This document shows positions 44,035 through 54,446 of a stretch of DNA of 64,000 nucleotides, one piece after another; positions within the stretch are counted from its first letter, which is position 1, and every line of letters begins with the position of its first letter. The position numbers and the translations under genes are program-made. Location of the stretch: NCBI GenBank assembly GCA_963841455.1, contig CAWJCU010000003.1, forward strand, positions 1-64,000, in the 5' to 3' direction. Under the pieces are notes generated by a model. It worked only from the letters and a program-made list of their open reading frames with translations. It was not told the origin of the DNA and made no database searches. The stretch comes from JAWVFM01 sp963841455 (GTDB lineage Bacteria > Actinomycetota > Thermoleophilia > Solirubrobacterales > 70-9).

Positions 44035-44634
44035 TTAGTTGGCGTAGCGGCGGACGTCCGCCGCGAGCTCCGCGCCGGACGTGTACGGGCCCTGCTTGAG
44101 GAAGGCCAGCTTCCCGCGCCGGTCGTAGAAGGCCGTGCGCGGGTAGCCTGCGGCGCCTCCCTGCAACGCCGCGATCGCGCTCGAGTGATCCGAGAAGCTC
44201 GGGTAGGGCAGCGGGCGCTCGCGCAGGAACGTCCGCGCCGCCGCCGGGTTGTCCTCCGCGTCGACGCCGAGGAAGGCCACCCGCTTGCCGAAGCGCGCCG
44301 CGGCGCGGGAGAACAACGGGATCTCCTCGCGACAGGGCTGGCACCACGAGGCCCAGTCGTTGACGACGACCGGATAGCCGTGGAGCCCTCGCAGGCGCGC
44401 CTTGTAGGCGGCGGTGCCGCCCGGCAGCAGGCGGTCGCCGTGGCGGTAGATCGCCGCGAGCGGCGGCGGGGCGCCGCGCAGCGCGGCGCGGTAGTCGGCA
44501 TGGCTCACCGAGCCGGTGTCAGAGCCCGTACCGCAGGCGCTGAGGAGGCCGGCCACGGCGCTCGCCGCCAGGCACAAAACGAGGCAGAGTCCCGCTTGGG
44601 GAGCCGTCTTTCGGAGCGCGGTGCTACCTTTCAT
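44035..44634 (-). CDS. TlpA-like thiol:disulfide lipoprotein
   Basis: A ~199-aa extracytoplasmic thioredoxin-fold protein. The leader ends in a lipobox (LLSACGTG). The active site is in VNDWASWCQPCREEIPLFSR, a CxxC TlpA-type site, and the fold ends GYPRTAFYDRRGKLAF. Such proteins reduce apocytochrome c or protein disulfides; the haem exporter genes elsewhere in the window are consistent with that. I start at MKGSTALRK (44634). It is divergent from the helicase gene. Confidence 0.88.
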   Translation of the reverse strand: MKGSTALRKTAPQAGLCLVLCLAASAVAGLLSACGTGSDTGSVSHADYRAALRGAPPPLAAIYRHGDRLLPGGTAAYKARLRGLHGYPVVVNDWASWCQPCREEIPLFSRAAARFGKRVAFLGVDAEDNPAAARTFLRERPLPYPSFSDHSSAIAALQGGAAGYPRTAFYDRRGKLAFLKQGPYTSGAELAADVRRYAN

Positions 44635-44780
44635 ACCGGTCCCGCACATCCTCGGGGCCGCGGGGAGCTGCCGGCTCGGCAGAGGGGAAACATCAGGCGA
44701 GCCGTCGGAGTCTCAGCACCTTAGCGCGCCCTCCGCGCACTTACTTCTTTTCACCGGCGGGCGCAGGAACAAGGTTCTCG

Positions 44781-47278
44781 ATGTCAGATACCACCGGAGT
44801 TGCCGCGGGCGCGTCCACGCGGCTGAGCAGTGAGGAGATCGAACGGGTCTCCGCGTTTTCGCGCGAGCCGATCCTTCTCGACGGCGAGGGTCCCGAGGCC
44901 CTTGCGCCCGGGACTGCGCGCCGGATGGCCGTGGACGCCGGTCTCGCCGAGCTCGACGACGGCGCCGACGCGCCGTCGTTCGATTGGCGCCGGAACTACT
45001 CGCTCATGCTCGGGCTCGAGCGCCTGCTCGACTCGGAGCGCCCCACGCTCGTGGACGGCACCGAGCTGTCCGAGCACCAGGTCGACGCTCTCTCCGGGAC
45101 CCTCGCAGCCCTGGTCGCCGACCTCGAGGACCCCGGGTCGAACGGCCGCGCGAACGGCGACGTCACCGCTCGCGCCACCGCGAACGGGGCTCTCCGCCGA
45201 GGCCGAGGAGGCGAACGACGCCGCAACGGTGAACGGCGACGAGGAGGCCGAGGACGCGCTCGCGCCCGACGAGGAGGAGCCCGTCGATTGGGAGGAGCCC
45301 GAGGCCGAGGACGAGGACGCGATCTCGGAGGCCCCGGACGACCCCGGCGCGGACCGGCGCTTCTGGTTCGAACACGCCACCGGGGCCGGCAAGACGGTCG
45401 CCGCGGTGGGCTTCGTCGAGGCGTCGCGCACCGGCGGCATCCTCATCCTCACCCACCGCCGCAACCTCGTCGACCAGTTCATCGGCGAGATCTCCGACCG
45501 CGGGTACGCCGACCGCCTCTCGCCGCCGCTCCTGGACGACGCCGACCACCCGTACGGCCCGGTCACCGTGGAGACTTACCAGTGGTTCGTCCGCAACGCG
45601 GCACGCGTATCCGACGTCTACTCGATCGTCATCTGCGACGAGGCGCACACCGCGCTCGGCGAGAAGACCAGCGCCTGCATCCGCCAATGGCCCGGTCCCG
45701 TCTTCATCGGCATGACCGCGACGGGCGCGCTCATCGCCCGCCACGTCGCCGACCTCTTCCCGACGCAGACCTCCCGCTTCGATCTCGCCCAGGCCGCGCG
45801 AAGGGGCGTCATTGCGCCGCTTCGCTGCATCCGCATCCCGCCCGGACCAGGGGTTCGCACCCTCGCCAAGGTCCCGCTGCGGCGCGGCGAGGTCGATCAG
45901 GACTTCGACCAGGAGGAGCTGGCCAAGCTCCTCGATCAGGGTCCGTTCAACGTTGCGATCGCTGACCTCTACCGATCGCGCTTCCGCCGGGTCCCCGGCG
46001 TGCTGTACACGGCCGGCGTCAAGCACGCGACCAACGTCGCGAAGGCACTCCGAGAGGCGGGAATCAACGCCCGCGCCGTCTCGGGCGAGACGCCGAAGCG
46101 CGAGCTCGCCGAGATCCTCGCCGCCTTCGAGCGCGGCGAGGTCGACGTGCTCTGCAACGCGATGCTCCTTGCCGAGGGCTGGAACTCTCCTCGCGCGACC
46201 ATCTGCATGCACCTCGCGCCCACGGCGTCGCGGCGGATCTACCAGCAGCGCGTGGGTCGCGTGACGCGCCGCAACGCCGGCAAGGAGTCTGGGCTCGTCA
46301 TCGACTTCGTCCATCCAGCCACGACGCACGACGAGACGATCGTCACCCTCCACAGCCTGCTCGACCGCGACGTCTACCGCGGCGGCGCGGTCGTCGTTGG
46401 CCCCGTCCGCAGGGGTCGCGGACGCCGGATCAGGGTCGAGCGCCGCATCGTCCCGGTCTCCGACGATCCCGAGCGGCGCCTCGTCCGTGCTGGAACGCGA
46501 GCTCTGGCGGATCGCCGTCGAGAACCTCAACTACTCCGAGCAACACGCATGGGCGGCCCTCGCGGGCGCCCGCGTGACGTCGGCCAACTGGCGCCGCGCG
46601 AAGGCCATGCTCCAGCACGACCAGGCGAAGGAGCTGCGCCGCCGCTTCCTCGTCACCTGCGTCCAGCGCAACCGCAACCACCAGTTGCGGTTGAAGGCGC
46701 TCGGCGAGATCGCGCTCCTCCGAGAGGCTGAGCCGTTCGACGACGCCGTCGACGTGGTCGCCACCTGGCCGCGCGACGAGCGCCGCGCCGGCGCGAAGGT
46801 GCTGCTCCAAGCCCTCGCCGAACGGCGCATCGGGCGCCGCGACCAGGCGCAGGCCTGGGTCTGGCGCCTCGCCGAGACAACCCGCGACCTCCACGAGCAG
46901 TACGCGGTGCAGCGCTGGCCCGAGACGAAGCGCCTGCTCGGCCTCTTCGTCAACTCCTCCGGTCGGGCCCACGGCCGCAACGCCCGCCGCCTCGTCCACG
47001 CCGCCCGCCAGCAGGACCGCCGCCTCGCGATCGCGCTGCTGGCCGCCGCAGTCGCTCACACCCCGGAGGCCGAGGAGGTCCTGCGCGGGGCGCGGATGCG
47101 GATGGCCCGCAAGCCCTCCGCGGTGGCGCGAGAGCTCCTGCGCAACTTCCCCAAGTCCGGCTCGAAGCGTCGCCGGCGGCGCGGCAAGACCGACTCGAGC
47201 GGCAACGAGGGCGCCGGCAACGGGCGTGAGAAGCTCGCCGACGCCGAGAGCGCCGTCATCGAGGCGCCCGAGGACTGA
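44781..47278 (+). CDS. superfamily II DEAD/DEAH helicase with acidic insert, two frame breaks
   Basis: About 830 aa when rebuilt. Residues 1-120 are a unique head ending LSEHQVDALSGTLAALVADL, similar to a Q-motif helix. A strongly acidic segment of ~75 residues follows before Walker A (EHATGAGKTVAAVGFVEA). Then come LILTHRRNLVDQF, ICDEAHTALGEK (motif II), IGMTATG, VLYTAGVKHATNVAKAL, NAMLLAEGWNSP and YQQRVGRVTRRNAG (motif VI). The last ~250 residues are helical and basic and I do not recognise them. Breaks lie near 45185 and 46485. It faces a 131-bp gap; no partner genes define a system. Confidence 0.8.
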
Positions 47279-47283
47279 CCCGC

Positions 47284-47703
47284 GTGGCGGAGCCGTGCCT
47301 CACCGGCGGCTGCCTCTGCGGCGGAGTCCGCTTCGAGCTCAGCGAGCCCGCGCCGGCCGCCGGCTACTGCCATTGCACCCGGTGCCAGCGCCGAACCGGC
47401 AATGCCGCATCGGCGCAGGCGCGAATCGACGGCGGAACGTTTCGGCTCCTGCGCGGCGAGAACCTGGTCAAGGCCTGGCGGCACCGGGACGGCGGGTTCG
47501 AGAAGTGCTTCTGCCGCGAGTGTGGCGCTCACCTCTTCAGCCGCAACCCGGACGACCCGCACGAGATGAGCATCCGCATGGGCGCCTTCGATCGCGACCC
47601 GGGCGTGCGGCCGAGCTGGCGCACGTTCGTCGCCTACGCGGCACCGTGGGAGCCGATTCCGGACGACGGGCTCGAGCGGTACGAGGAGGGCAAGCCGCGC
47701 TGA
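47284..47703 (+). CDS. GFA/CENP-V family zinc protein
   Basis: A 139-aa member of the glutathione-dependent formaldehyde-activating (GFA) family. Zinc ligands are in GGCLCGGVRFELSE, GYCHCTRCQRRTG and KCFCRECGAHLFSRN, the standard CxC/CxxC set. Enzymatic activity of most homologues is unproven. It begins 5 bp after the helicase stop, and its end overlaps the birA end convergently. Confidence 0.92.
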   Translation: MAEPCLTGGCLCGGVRFELSEPAPAAGYCHCTRCQRRTGNAASAQARIDGGTFRLLRGENLVKAWRHRDGGFEKCFCRECGAHLFSRNPDDPHEMSIRMGAFDRDPGVRPSWRTFVAYAAPWEPIPDDGLERYEEGKPR

Positions 47704-48422
47704 CCGCGCTCGATGAGCAGCTGGACCTCGCCGGCTCCGAGCGCGACGACGTCGCCGGCGTCGGCATCGACGAGCAGGTTGCCCCTGCTCATCGATTCCC
47801 GCAGCCAGGCCAGCGCCGGACGCGGTGGCGCCGCCGGCTCCTTCCCAGCCAACTCGCCGACCCCGCAGCGCATCTCGTCGGTTGAAGGCGGACACGACGT
47901 CCTCGGACGGCGCGCGACCCAAGCCTCGAGGCGCTCGCAGAGCGATGCGAGCATCGCCCCCGGTCGCGACCGTGTGCCGACCGAGGTCGCCGGCCAGCGC
48001 AGGTCGTCGGGGAAGGCGTCGTCGGGATCGCGAGGTTGACCCCCACGCCGATCACGGCCCAATCCGGCGGCCGAGCCTCGATGAGGACGCCGGAGACCTT
48101 CCGTTCGTCGATCCAGACGTCGTTTGGCCACTTGACCCGGCATTGACCGGCGCGAGCGCCTCGATCGCCTCGCAGACGGCGAGCGGGATGGCAGCGGCAG
48201 GAGGGAGTGCCGCTCGTCCAGCGGGCGCAGGATCCCGCTCGCCAGCAGCGCCGTTCCCGCCGGCGCGCTCCAGCGACGGCCCGAGCGGCCGCGGCCGGCG
48301 GTCTGCTCGTCGGCGGTGACGACGGTGCCGGACGGCGCGCCGGCAACCGCGAGCTCGCGCGCGACGTCGTTGGTGGACCCGGCGACGCGGAGGTGCCGGC
48401 GCGGCTGGCCGAAGGCGCTCAT
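47634..48422 (-). CDS. birA: biotin–protein ligase BirA, frame broken
   Basis: Activates biotin and attaches it to acyl-CoA carboxylase. The start (MSAFGQPRRHLRVAGSTNDV) overlaps the preceding gene by ATGA. Motifs are VTADEQTAGRGRSGRRWSAP (biotinyl-AMP loop), RVKWPNDVWIDERKVSGVLI (KWPND) and VIGVGVNLAI. The C-terminal SH3-like domain reads RGNLLVDADAGDVVALGAGE. No N-terminal DNA-binding domain is present, so it is a monofunctional ligase. At least four breaks; near 48150-48200 they look like missing bases. Confidence 0.85.
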   Translation of the reverse strand: MSAFGQPRRHLRVAGSTNDVARELAVAGAPSGTVVTADEQTAGRGRSGRRWSAPAGTALLASGILRPLDERHSLLPLPSRSPSARRSRRSRRSMPGQVAKRRLDRRTEGLRRPHRGSAAGLGRDRRGGQPRDPDDAFPDDLRWPATSVGTRSRPGAMLASLCERLEAWVARRPRTSCPPSTDEMRCGVGELAGKEPAAPPRPALAWLRESMSRGNLLVDADAGDVVALGAGEVQLLIERGQRGLPSSYRSSPSSGIGSHGAA

Positions 48423-49284
48423 CTCATGCAGATGAGATCGAGCCGAACGGACGCGAAGCGGAGGATTGCGAAATCGTCCCCGCAGGACGACCTCGTCAAG
48501 CGTCCCGAGCCCCAGGTCGGCGGCCGCGCTCCCGCGGTTGACGGCGAGCGCGGCGCTCCCGGACGAGTCGACGTAGAGGAGCAGCTCCCCGTCGGGGGCT
48601 TCGGCGAAGGTGCGTGTGAAGATCGCCTCGCGCTCCACGCCCGCCGGCCGCGACGCGCAGCGGGCGACCGAGCCTGAGCCCGGATTCCGGAAGCCGGGCC
48701 TCGGCCAGGTCGAGGATCAGGTTCCCGAAGCCGTCGATCCGCTCAACGCGGGCGCGCACCACCGGCCCCTCCTCGATCAGCGCCGCCGACGCCTCCATCC
48801 GCACGAGGTCCGCGGGGTCGAGCGCCTCCCCCGCCTCGGCGAGCGATGCCCCGGCGGCGAGGTGCGCGGCGACGGGGGCGAAGACGTCGCGGCCATGGAA
48901 GGTTGCCGAGATCGGCTCGAGGCGGAACCGCGAGAGCGTCACGTCGGCCGCCTCGACGCGCCGCCAAGGCGCTCGACCGCAGGCCACAGGAGGCCGTTGT
49001 CCGGGCCGACGAGGACGCGGTCGCCCTCGGCGACCCGCACTGCGACCGCCCGGCGCGGGGTGCCGACGCCGGGATCGACGATCGCGAGGTGCACGCCGGC
49101 CGGGGCGTAGGGAAGGGCCGCGGCGAGCGACGAGGCCTGCCCCGCGGACGTCGTGGCGGTCGATCCCATGGGTGAGGTCGATGACGCTCGCCTCGGGAGC
49201 GATCCGCGCGATGACAGCGCGGCAGACGCCCGCGAACTCGTCGCGATAGCCGTAGTCGCTCAGGAAGGTGATCGGGCGCGCCAC
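48419..49284 (-). CDS. SAM hydroxide adenosyltransferase (DUF62 family), frame broken
   Basis: Members hydrolyse SAM to adenosine and methionine, and relatives include chlorinases and fluorinases. The start GTG 49284 gives VARPITFLSDYGYRDEFAG, the SAM-ribose motif. ASVIDLTHGIDRHD, VDPGVGTPRRAVAVRVAEGD and VGPDNGLLWPAVERL follow in a second frame, then FHGRDVFAPVAAHLAAGASL and RIDGFGNLILD (C-terminal domain). The end RFASVRLDLICMR is in yet another frame. Breaks near 49150, 48960, 48640 and 48485. Confidence 0.83.
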
Positions 49285-49309
49285 CGGCCCAGTTGTAGCG
49301 GGCGGCGAC

Positions 49310-50415
49310 TCAGGCTGCGATCGGTGCCGGGCGGCCCAGGAGGTAGCCCTGGCAGTAGTCGACGCCGGACTCGTGGAGGAGCTGCAAGCGTCGTCGGCGT
49401 CCTCGATGCCCTCGGCGACCGTCCGGGCGCCCATCTCCCCGCCATCGCCACGATCGCCCGGATGATCGCCAGGTCCTCGGGCCGCTCCCGCGCGCCGCGC
49501 ACGAAGGTCGTGTCGATCTTCAGGTAGTCGACCGGCAGGTGGCGCAGGTAGGTGATCGAGCCGTAGCCCGTGCCGAAGTCGTCGAGCGCGAAGCGGCAGC
49601 CCAGAGCCGGCGAGCCGGTCTGCGAACGCCATCGCCGCGTCGAGGTTCTCGATCGCCGCCGTCTCGGTGATCTCGAAGATCACCCGGTCTGCGCTCCGTC
49701 GCCGGCGAACTCGAGGTCGTCGGCGAGCTCGGCCGTGAGCAGCTCGTCGCCGAGCGAGGCGGCCGAGAGGTTGACCTCGGCGACCCGTCCGCTCTCGGCG
49801 AGCCTTATTCCCTGCTTCGCCATCCAGCGATCGACGATCCCGATCAGCCCGGTCCGCTCGGCGTCGGGGACGAACTCCTCGGCGGCGATGACCTCCCCGT
49901 CGCCTCCGGGGCCGCGCAGGCGGACGAGGAGCTCCTCCTGGGCGAGCACGCCGAGCTGGTCGAGGATCGGCTGGCTGTAGGCGAGGAGGAACTCCTCGGT
50001 CAGGACCCCTCGCAGGTGCTCCTCGGTCTCCTTGCGCTCGGTGACGTCGAACGCAACCGCGAACCAGGTGGTCCCGTCCGAGCGGGCGCTCCAGTGAAGC
50101 CAGCGCCAGCCGCCGTCGCGACAGCGATAGCGGTTCTCGAAGTCGACCAGCTCCTGGTCGGGGTTGGTGACCTTCGCCGATTCGGCGGCCGTCCGCTCGA
50201 CGTCGTCGGGATGCACGAACTCGATGAACGGGCGCGACATGAGCTCCTCGCGGCGTCCAGCCGAGGAGACGCTCCCAGCCGACGTTCAGCGAAGTGAAGT
50301 ACCCCCTCGAATCGGAGGTACAGAGGAGGTCGCGGCCGATGTCGAAGTCGCGGCCCGCGGCCCGCGCCGCGCCCACGACCTCCTCGGGCCCGAGCGATTC
50401 AGATTCGGGTTCCAC
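49310..50415 (-). CDS. PAS–EAL cyclic-di-GMP phosphodiesterase-like protein, frame broken
   Basis: A cytosolic signalling protein. The PAS domain covers the start (LLCTSDSRGYFTSLNVGWER) to WFAVAFDVTERKETEEHLRG. The EAL domain then has QPILDQLGVLAQEELLVRL (EAL replaced by ELL), VNLSAASLGDELL, FEITETAAIENLDAAM, LDDFGTGYGS, VDYLKIDTTFVRG and the end VDYCQGYLLGRPAPIAA. Metal-binding Glu/Asn/Asp residues appear kept. At least five breaks, several best explained by one missing base (for example near 49682). Confidence 0.82.
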
Positions 50416-50471
50416 CCGCGCTACCCATTCCCCAGGTACCTGGTTTCAAGTAAACCCTACGCACTCGGATC

Positions 50472-51989
50472 CTAGGCGTCAACGGACTTCCGCGCAGCCA
50501 CGTCCGCAAGCAGCGCGTCGACCAGGCCGCCGACGTCGTGACTGCGCCGCCTCCACCGCGACCTCGAGGCCCGCCGTCACGCGCCGTCTCGCTCGTGATC
50601 GGGCCGATCGAGACCACCCGGGCCCCGCCGGGCATCTCGTCATTCAGCGCTCCGACCAGTTTGCGCACGGTCGAGGACGACGTGAAGGTGACGTAGTCGG
50701 CGTCCCGCGCCGCCTCGACGGCTGCCGGGTCCGGCGGCTCGGCCACCGTCTCGTAGAGCGCGACGACGTCGACCTCGGCGCCGCGCTCGCGGAGCGCGTC
50801 CGGGAGAACGTCGCGAGCCTCGGCGGCGCGGGCGACGAGCACCGGCTTGCCGCGAACCGGCACGTGCTCGAGCGCCTCCGCGAGCGCCTCCGCCACGGCG
50901 CGCTCGGGCACCACGTCGGCGATCACGCCGCGCTCGCGCAGCGCCGACGCGGTCCCGGGGCCGATCGCGGCGACGGTCGCGCTCGCGAGGGCGCGCGCGT
51001 CGCGGCCCTGGGCCGCCATCGCGTCGAAGAGCAGGCGCACCCCGTTCGGGCTCGTGAGGCACACGAGAGCGTAGGAGTGGATGCTCGCGACGGCCGAGCG
51101 CACCTCCTCGGAGTCGATTCGCGGCTCGATCCGGATCGCCGGGAGCTCGACAACGTCGGCGCCGAGCGAGCGCAGGCGGGCCGCGAGGCCGCTCGCCTGC
51201 GCGCGTGCGCGGGTCACGACGACCTTGCGCGCATGGAGGGGACGGCGCTCGAGCCACGCGATCTGCTCGCGCCGCGCCGCGACCGGGCCGATGACGACGA
51301 TGGCGGGCGCCTTGAGCCCCGCGCGCTCGACCTCGCCCGGAAGCTCTGCCAGGGTGGAGGCGACCGCGCGCTGCCCGGGCAGGGTCCCCCGCTCGACCGC
51401 CGCGGCCGGCTCGCCTCGATCGCGCCCCGCCGCGATCAGGCGCTCGGCGATTTCGCCGAGGCGCTTCACGCCCATGTAGAGGACGAGCGTGCCGGGAAAC
51501 CGCGCCAGAGCGTCCCAGTCGAGCGCCGAGGATTCCTTCTCCGGATCCTCGTGGCCGGTGACGAAGGCGACCGCGGAGGCGTCATCGCGATGGGTGACGG
51601 GGACCCCCGCGTAGGCCGGCGCGGCGACCCCGGCGGTCACGCCTGGGACCACCTCGAACGGAACGCCCGCCGAGGCGAGCGCCTCCGCCTCCTCGCCGCC
51701 CCGGCCGAAGACGAACGGGTCGCCCCCCTTGAGGCGCACGACGCTGCGACCCGCCCTCGCGAGGTCGACGAGCCTCGAGCCGATCTCCTCCTGGGGGACC
51801 TCGGCGCTCCCCGGCCGCTTGCCGACGTCCACCACGCTCGGCGTCGGCGCGGGCCGCGTCGAGGAGACCGGGCGGGATCAGGCGATCGTGGAGGATCGCG
51901 TCGGCGCTCGCGACGAGCTCGAGCGCGCGGACCGTCACCAGGCCCGGGTCCCCGGGCCCGGCTCCGACGAGGTAGACGACGCCGGGCAC
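50472..51989 (-). CDS. cobA-hemD: uroporphyrinogen-III methyltransferase/synthase fusion (CobA-HemD), frame broken
   Basis: The N-terminal half methylates uroporphyrinogen III (sirohaem/cobalamin branch): MPGVVYLVGAGPGDPGLVTV, RLKGGDPFVFGRGGEEAEAL, AGVPVTHRDDASAVAFVTGH and GTLVLYMGVKRL. The C-terminal half is uroporphyrinogen-III synthase: KVVVTRARAQASGLAARLRS, VCLTSPNGVRLLFDAM and YVTFTSSSTVRKLVGAL. Breaks near 51845 (after DAARADAE), 50590 and 50535; the restored end is DVGGLVDALLADVAARKSVD. Start is GTG 51989, close to the hemC end. Confidence 0.88.
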
Positions 51990-52903
51990 GCGCGGCGAGC
52001 TCGATCGAGACGGATTCCTCGCCGGCCCGTTCGAGGATGTCGCGGGCGCCCGCCGCCAGCATCCGGTCGGCCAAGTGCCTCGCCGAGGGCGGCGGGCTGG
52101 TCGGAATCACCCTCCACCCGGTCGCGGACCCACTCGGACCCGTCGGGCAGGCCGGCGAACCCGTGGACGGTGAGAGTCCCGTCGCCGAGGCGCGCGCAGA
52201 CGCCGACGGGTGTGTCGCAGGTCGCCTCGAGGGCCGCCACCGCCGCGCGCTCGGCCGTCAGCTCCACGAGGGCGGAGCGGTCGGTGATCGAAGCCGCGGA
52301 GGCGGCCGCCTCCGCGTCGCCCTCGCGCGCCTGCAGCGCGAGCGCCCCCTGGCCCGCGGCCGGGGTCATCTCCTCGATCCCGAATGCGAACGCCACCTCG
52401 CCGTCGCGACCGAGCCGCCGCAGGCCCGCCAGCGCCAGCACCAGCCCGTCGCAGTCCCCCTCGGACAGCTTGCGAAGACGCGTATCGACGTTGCCCCGGA
52501 GCTCGAGGATCTCGAGGTCCGGGCGTGCGGCCGCGAGCTGTGCACGGCGGCGCAGGCTCGCGGTGCCGATGCGCGCGCCCTCGGGGACGTCGGCGAGCGA
52601 GCTCGCCGCTCCTATATAGGCGTCTGAGGGGTCCTCGCGCGCGGGCACCCCGGCCAGGGCTAGCCCGCGGGTGCCATCGCCGGGGAGGTCCTTCGCCGAA
52701 TGCACCCCGATTTCCGCGTCGCCGGCCAGCAGGGCCGACTCGACGCCGCGCACGAAGCGCGACTTGTCCCCGGGCTCGCTGTCGGTCGACCGCACCGGCG
52801 CCAGCTCGGCGCCCCCGAGCTGCGTCGCCACCGCCTCCGCCTGAGCCATCGCCAGGGCGCTGCCTCGCGTGGCGATGCGAAGCCCGGCGCCGCCCGGCGC
52901 CAC
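51990..52903 (-). CDS. hemC: hydroxymethylbilane synthase, one frame break
   Basis: Polymerises four porphobilinogens. The GTG at 52903 overlaps the hemA stop (TAGTG). Motifs are LRIATRGSALAMAQAEAVAT, GVHSAKDLPGDGTRGLALAG, RIGTASLRRRAQLAAARPDL and LALAGLRRLGRDGEV. The cofactor-binding Cys lies in ALEATCDTPVGVCARLGDG. A break near 52075 precedes DRMLAAGARDILER. The exact stop is uncertain; the frame runs into the cobA start. Confidence 0.92.
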
Positions 52904-54246
52904 TAGCGCGAGGCGTCGCGCCGGCGCCGCTCGGATCCGATCGAGCGGACCTCGGCGTCGGCGTCGGCGAGCGGAGCCTCCTCGGGATCGAGCCCGAACA
53001 GCTCGCGCATGGCGTGGACGTAGACGTGGGAGTCCTCGTCGGTGCCGCGCTTCAGCCGCAGCGTCGGCTCGTGGAGGAGCCGGCTGGCGACCGCGCGGGC
53101 AAGTGCCTCGACGCGAGCGCGGTCCGCGTCGCTGAGCGAGTCCCACCGGGACTCGTTCTCGGCCAGGACCGAGGCGACGACCTGGTCGGCGCGGCGCCGC
53201 AGCGCGGCGACCGTGGGAAGGGCGTCCTGCGTGCCGAGCCAGCGCTCGAACCGGGCGGCCTCGGAGCGAAGGAGCGCCTCAGCACGCCTTGCCTCGCCCT
53301 CGCGGCCACTCGCGTTGCGCTCCACGACCGCCTGGAGGTCATCCATGTCGTGCACGCTCACGCCGGTGAGCTCGCGGCACGCCGGGTGAATGTCGCGCGG
53401 GACCGCGAGATCGATCAAGAGAAGCGGCTTGCCGTCGCGGGACGCGATGACCTCGGCGAGGGCGTCGTGCTCGATCACGTGATGTGGCGAGCTGGTCGAC
53501 GCGACGACGATGTCGGCCGCCTCCATCTGCTCCGGCAGGTCCTCGAAGCGGACCGCGCGGCCGCCGAACCGCTGGGCCAGCCCGATCGCGCGGTCATAGC
53601 GGCGGTTTGCGATGAACACCGCCTCCACCCCGCGGGCCGCGAGAGCCCGGGCGGTGAGCTCGGCCGTCTCCCCTGCGCCCACGACGAGCACCCGCCGCGC
53701 TGCCAGGTCGCCGAGCGTGCGCTGGGCCAGCTCGACGGCGACTTGGGGAACGGACAGCGCGCCCACGCTGACTCGGGTCTCCGAGCGAGCCCGCTTGCCG
53801 GCCGCGAGGGCTCCGCGGAAGAGGCGGTTGAGCACCGGCCCGGTGACGCCCTCCACGAGCGCCAGCTCGTAGGCGCGCTTCACCTGGCCCTGCACCTCGG
53901 CCTCGCCGAGGATCATCGAGTCGAGGCCGGCGGCGACGCGGAAGAGCTGCATCGCCGCGTCCGCCCCGCGCAGCGAGTAGAGGTGGCCGACCAGCTCCGT
54001 CGGCCTGGTGTCGGCCTCGCGCGCGAGGACCGTGAGCGCCTGCGACTCGGCGCCCACCGGGTCCGCCGCGAAGAGGTACAGCTCGGTGCGGTTGCAGGTG
54101 GAGATCGCGGCCGCCTCGTGGACCTCGCCGGTCTCGGCGAGCTCTCGGATCACGCCGGCCGCGCGGCCCTCCGGAAGCGCCAGACGCTCGCGGAGCTCGA
54201 GCGGGGCGGTCTTGTGTGAGACGCCGAGGGCGAGCAGCTCGCTCAC
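52903..54246 (-). CDS. hemA: glutamyl-tRNA reductase
   Basis: First step of C5 tetrapyrrole synthesis, reducing Glu-tRNA(Glu). The 447-aa protein has LGVSHKTAPLELRERLALPE, the catalytic Cys in AISTCNRTELYLF, GEAEVQGQVKRAYELAL, the NADPH site LVVGAGETAELTARALAARG and IDLAVPRDIHPACREL. The GTG start overlaps the ccmD stop (GTGA), linking haem synthesis to cytochrome c maturation in one operon. Confidence 0.96.
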   Translation of the reverse strand: MSELLALGVSHKTAPLELRERLALPEGRAAGVIRELAETGEVHEAAAISTCNRTELYLFAADPVGAESQALTVLAREADTRPTELVGHLYSLRGADAAMQLFRVAAGLDSMILGEAEVQGQVKRAYELALVEGVTGPVLNRLFRGALAAGKRARSETRVSVGALSVPQVAVELAQRTLGDLAARRVLVVGAGETAELTARALAARGVEAVFIANRRYDRAIGLAQRFGGRAVRFEDLPEQMEAADIVVASTSSPHHVIEHDALAEVIASRDGKPLLLIDLAVPRDIHPACRELTGVSVHDMDDLQAVVERNASGREGEARRAEALLRSEAARFERWLGTQDALPTVAALRRRADQVVASVLAENESRWDSLSDADRARVEALARAVASRLLHEPTLRLKRGTDEDSHVYVHAMRELFGLDPEEAPLADADAEVRSIGSERRRRDASR

Positions 54247-54446
54247 GCGGGCACCTCCTCACGATCGGGCTCGGGCTGCGGCTCCGCGCTGCGGCGCTCC
54301 GCGAGGTCGGCCAGCTCGCCCAATTCGCGATCGATGCGGGAGAGCCTCGCCGCCATGATCGAGACGTAGATCAAGAGCAGCACGAGGAAGACGAGGTAGG
54401 CGGCGGCGACGTACTTGCCGGCCTCGTCGAGGGGCAGGGCGGGCAT
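54243..54446 (-). CDS. ccmD: CcmD-like small membrane protein
   Basis: A 67-aa protein with one TM (AAAYLVFLVLLLIYVSIM), followed by ARLSRIDRELGELADLAERR and a charged tail, the layout of CcmD, which helps release haem-loaded CcmE from CcmABC. Position between ccmC and hemA with 1- and 4-bp overlaps supports it. Sequence similarity alone is weak because of size. Confidence 0.8.
   Translation of the reverse strand: MPALPLDEAGKYVAAAYLVFLVLLLIYVSIMAARLSRIDRELGELADLAERRSAEPQPEPDREEVPA

Noticed and set aside
44650..44780. Possible riboswitch in the helicase/tlpA gap
   Set aside because: A small CTGCCG/CGGCAG hairpin and GGGGAAAC are present, but the conserved cores of c-di-AMP, TPP, cobalamin and c-di-GMP riboswitches are not.
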